DNA of 64,000 bases, from NCBI RefSeq assembly GCF_003205875.1, contig NZ_PUBZ01000081.1, forward strand, positions 247,809 to 311,808. Direction: 5' to 3'. Shown in pieces: positions 62,271 to 64,000 of the stretch (the first letter of the stretch is position 1; every line of letters begins with the position of its first letter). The notes beneath the pieces are model-generated. The model saw only the letters and a list, made by a program, of their open reading frames with translations. It did not search any database and had not been told where the DNA came from. The position numbers and the translations under genes are program-made. The stretch is from Herpetosiphon llansteffanensis (GTDB taxonomy: Bacteria > Chloroflexota > Chloroflexia > Chloroflexales > Herpetosiphonaceae).

Positions 62271-63011
62271 ATGGAATTGCGAAGAGCTTTTGTAGCTGAT
62301 GACGATCTGCTATTTGGCGATGGTTTAATAAGTATGCTCGATCGGCTTGGATATACAACCAAGCGGACTATATCTATAAACGATGCCATAGCAACGATTA
62401 ACGCAGAGTCGGAAGCCTATGATCTGGCGTTTGTTGACTTGCTAATGCCAATGGATTCCCTGAGCATACAACAGGATAAAGATGCACCCCATGGGACGAG
62501 GATCATCACTCATCTAAAGGAACACTCGCCAACGACCGGAATAGTTGTTGTGACATCGTATCGCTGGCTGTTCAAAAATGTGATGAGTCTGTGGGCCAAA
62601 AGACTGGGGGGCATTATTGGGGTGGAAAAAGGCTCGTCGATTGCGATCTATCGGCAAGCCATCGATGCGGCTCGTCAGGGCAAAACTCAATTGTTTAGTA
62701 AAGATCTTGATGAGCCGCTGGCTGGCGCTCAGGATATTTTCCTGTCCTTGCTTGACCCCAATCTTGTCCCGCGAATTCTCGAGGTCGCTGGCTCTCTTGA
62801 TATCCTTGGCAGTGGGGAGAAAAAGGTAGCCCAACTGATGGCATGGAGACCAGAGCACATTGCCAAATCGTTGGTATTCTCGGTCGAAACAGTGACGACA
62901 TACAAACGCAATATTTATAGCAAACTCGATTTATATGATACCAACGAGGGACGAGAAACCTTGATTTTTCTGGCATCGGTGTATCAAAGCCTTGGCTCGG
63001 AAGCCCCATGA
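62271..63011 (+). CDS. LuxR-type response regulator (ComA-like)
   Basis: The 246-residue protein has a receiver domain with acid pocket D10-D12, phospho-Asp D56 (FVDLLMPM) and VVTSY. A C-terminal LuxR/NarL-type helix-turn-helix (about 183-235; MAWRPEHIAKSLVFSVETVTTYKRNIYSKL) follows. It should bind DNA when phosphorylated, perhaps at the hairpin-shaped sites just upstream. ATG follows GGTGG. It overlaps the PDZ/multi-TM gene by 4 nt. Confidence 0.85.
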   Translation: MELRRAFVADDDLLFGDGLISMLDRLGYTTKRTISINDAIATINAESEAYDLAFVDLLMPMDSLSIQQDKDAPHGTRIITHLKEHSPTTGIVVVTSYRWLFKNVMSLWAKRLGGIIGVEKGSSIAIYRQAIDAARQGKTQLFSKDLDEPLAGAQDIFLSLLDPNLVPRILEVAGSLDILGSGEKKVAQLMAWRPEHIAKSLVFSVETVTTYKRNIYSKLDLYDTNEGRETLIFLASVYQSLGSEAP

Positions 63012-63895
63012 AAGCATTCAGATTGGTGGGTGCACTTGGGTTATGCATGGCCGTGCTGCTCGCAATGGTCATTAGTGTGCGTAGCAGCCTCAACTCTCTC
63101 GATCAGCCTGCGATTGAGATTGTCTACCTTTGGTCAGCAGCTAAAAGTTGCACTGAAGTCCATGTGCTAACTCCAGCATCTTGGATTCCCATAGCAGAGG
63201 GTATCCTGCAGCCAGGCGATTGTATTGTGAGTGTTGCCGGTGAGTCGATTGACTCGCCGGCGATGATTGCTAAACTCAAACCATTAGTCGACTTGCCGCT
63301 TGGATCACGCATGGTGCCAGTCAGAATTCAGCGCGAAGGTCAGGCTCCATTCAACGAACTTGTCCCCGCGATCAAAATGACATACTACCGCATCTTCCAA
63401 ATTTATTTTACCCTATTTATTACCGCAATGATATTGTGGATCTTGGGGTTAATTATCTTTTTAACGAACCATCGCCTAGAGCAAAACGTAATATTTGCCC
63501 AAGCGCTCTGGTGTATCGCGCTTTGTGTGCTAGGCTCTATGCACAGATTGCCGACTATGGGTCAATATTTCACGCTGCTGACCGTTCTGATACCAATGCC
63601 GCTGGTGGGAGCCTTACTTTTTCATCTCGCATGGGTATTTCCCGTTCCAACATCGCGCAAGCTGGTCAAATATAGCTTATATCCCTTGGCATTCTATAGC
63701 GCATGGATTCATACCCAAGTGATTATGCACATCGGATCGGGCCTACCATGGGTACCGCTGCTCGCGAGGCGTGCAGGTTTAATTAACGGGTTCTTGATAT
63801 TCAGCGGCTTTGTTATGCTCCTGTGGCGCTGGAGATATTTTCTGTACCGACAATCGGTACAAGCGCACCTCAACGGAATGTGTCAAGCACGATGA
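63008..63895 (+). CDS. PDZ/multi-TM sensor protein (ComP-like N-terminus)
   Basis: The 295-residue protein has one span (about 5-25), an extracytoplasmic PDZ-like domain (about 45-120; EGILQPGDCIVSVAGESI) and about six more spans to about 280. This matches the sensory half of ComP-like kinases. It ends soon after the last span (QSVQAHLNGMCQAR), where relatives continue into a kinase, so it looks truncated or split. A kinase may be supplied elsewhere. Start overlaps the regulator stop. Confidence 0.7.
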   Translation: MKAFRLVGALGLCMAVLLAMVISVRSSLNSLDQPAIEIVYLWSAAKSCTEVHVLTPASWIPIAEGILQPGDCIVSVAGESIDSPAMIAKLKPLVDLPLGSRMVPVRIQREGQAPFNELVPAIKMTYYRIFQIYFTLFITAMILWILGLIIFLTNHRLEQNVIFAQALWCIALCVLGSMHRLPTMGQYFTLLTVLIPMPLVGALLFHLAWVFPVPTSRKLVKYSLYPLAFYSAWIHTQVIMHIGSGLPWVPLLARRAGLINGFLIFSGFVMLLWRWRYFLYRQSVQAHLNGMCQAR

Positions 63896-63934
63896 AACAA
63901 ATGACAATGGAGCAAACGGACGATTAAAGAAGGA

Positions 63935-64000
63935 TTATTCGCGCAATGCCGCCGTGATCGACGGATCCGCTGGCCCGACTGGGCGGTTAATCCACACAGC
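63935..64000 (-). CDS. C-terminal end of a gene entering from the right edge (partial)
   Basis: On the minus strand an open frame enters from the right edge and reads AVWINRPVGPADPSITAALRE to a TAA at 63935-63937. Composition is protein-like, but the family cannot be named from 21 residues. Confidence 0.4.
   Translation of the reverse strand, partial: AVWINRPVGPADPSITAALRE

Overview
The window looks like chromosome from a filamentous Chloroflexota bacterium, most likely Herpetosiphon or a close relative. This is inferred from family content (bacteriophytochrome, large CHAT/caspase STAND proteins with TPRs, RocB-like peptidase, P450, GT/GH130 pair) and from moderate GC (roughly 50-57%) in most genes. 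No rRNA, tRNA or CRISPR array was seen.

Left part (1-36.8 kb) is mostly ordinary chromosome. It holds a SUKH-3-like protein, a PRC-barrel protein and a metallophosphoesterase. A six-gene minus-strand cluster (9146 down to 3443) joins a receiver/histidine kinase, a small membrane protein, a lone XisI-type protein, a GT4-toroid fusion and a GH130 phosphorylase. Then come LapA/zinc-ribbon/receiver genes, a DUF4166 pair, a soluble glucose/sorbosone dehydrogenase, a RocB-like M20 peptidase with an MBL-fold hydrolase, a phytochrome operon (BphP, response regulator, receiver-histidine kinase), a P450, an alpha/beta hydrolase, a STAS protein, a META lipoprotein, and a DrrAB-like ABC transporter divergent from a MarR regulator with an unusual beta-rich C-terminus. 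Many genes end in clean hairpin terminators.

Right part (36.9-61.7 kb) is a mobile, defence-rich island. In order: a Tn4430-like Tn3-family transposon (TnpI plus TnpA); a DUF433/DUF5615 toxin-antitoxin pair; a 1583-aa CHAT-NTPase-helical-repeat STAND protein whose last third is strikingly AT-rich; a membrane gene truncated by a ~300-bp MITE; a three-gene operon of membrane protein, EACC1-like protein and caspase-NB-ARC-TPR protein; a two-gene CBASS (CD-NTase plus S-4TM pore effector); an XhoI/PaeR7I-type restriction-modification pair; and a 5'-truncated TPR-CHAT protein. The island carries shared promoters, palindromes and repeated element ends that mark module borders.

The right end (61.9-63.9 kb) holds the least familiar locus: a 45-codon gene with a strong Shine-Dalgarno, encoding a signal-peptide-like peptide ending in CDPTGCGGG. 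It is divergent from a LuxR-type response regulator that overlaps by 4 nt a PDZ/multi-TM protein resembling the sensor half of ComP. I propose it as a candidate peptide-signalling system of ComX-ComP-ComA type, possibly with a decayed or split kinase.
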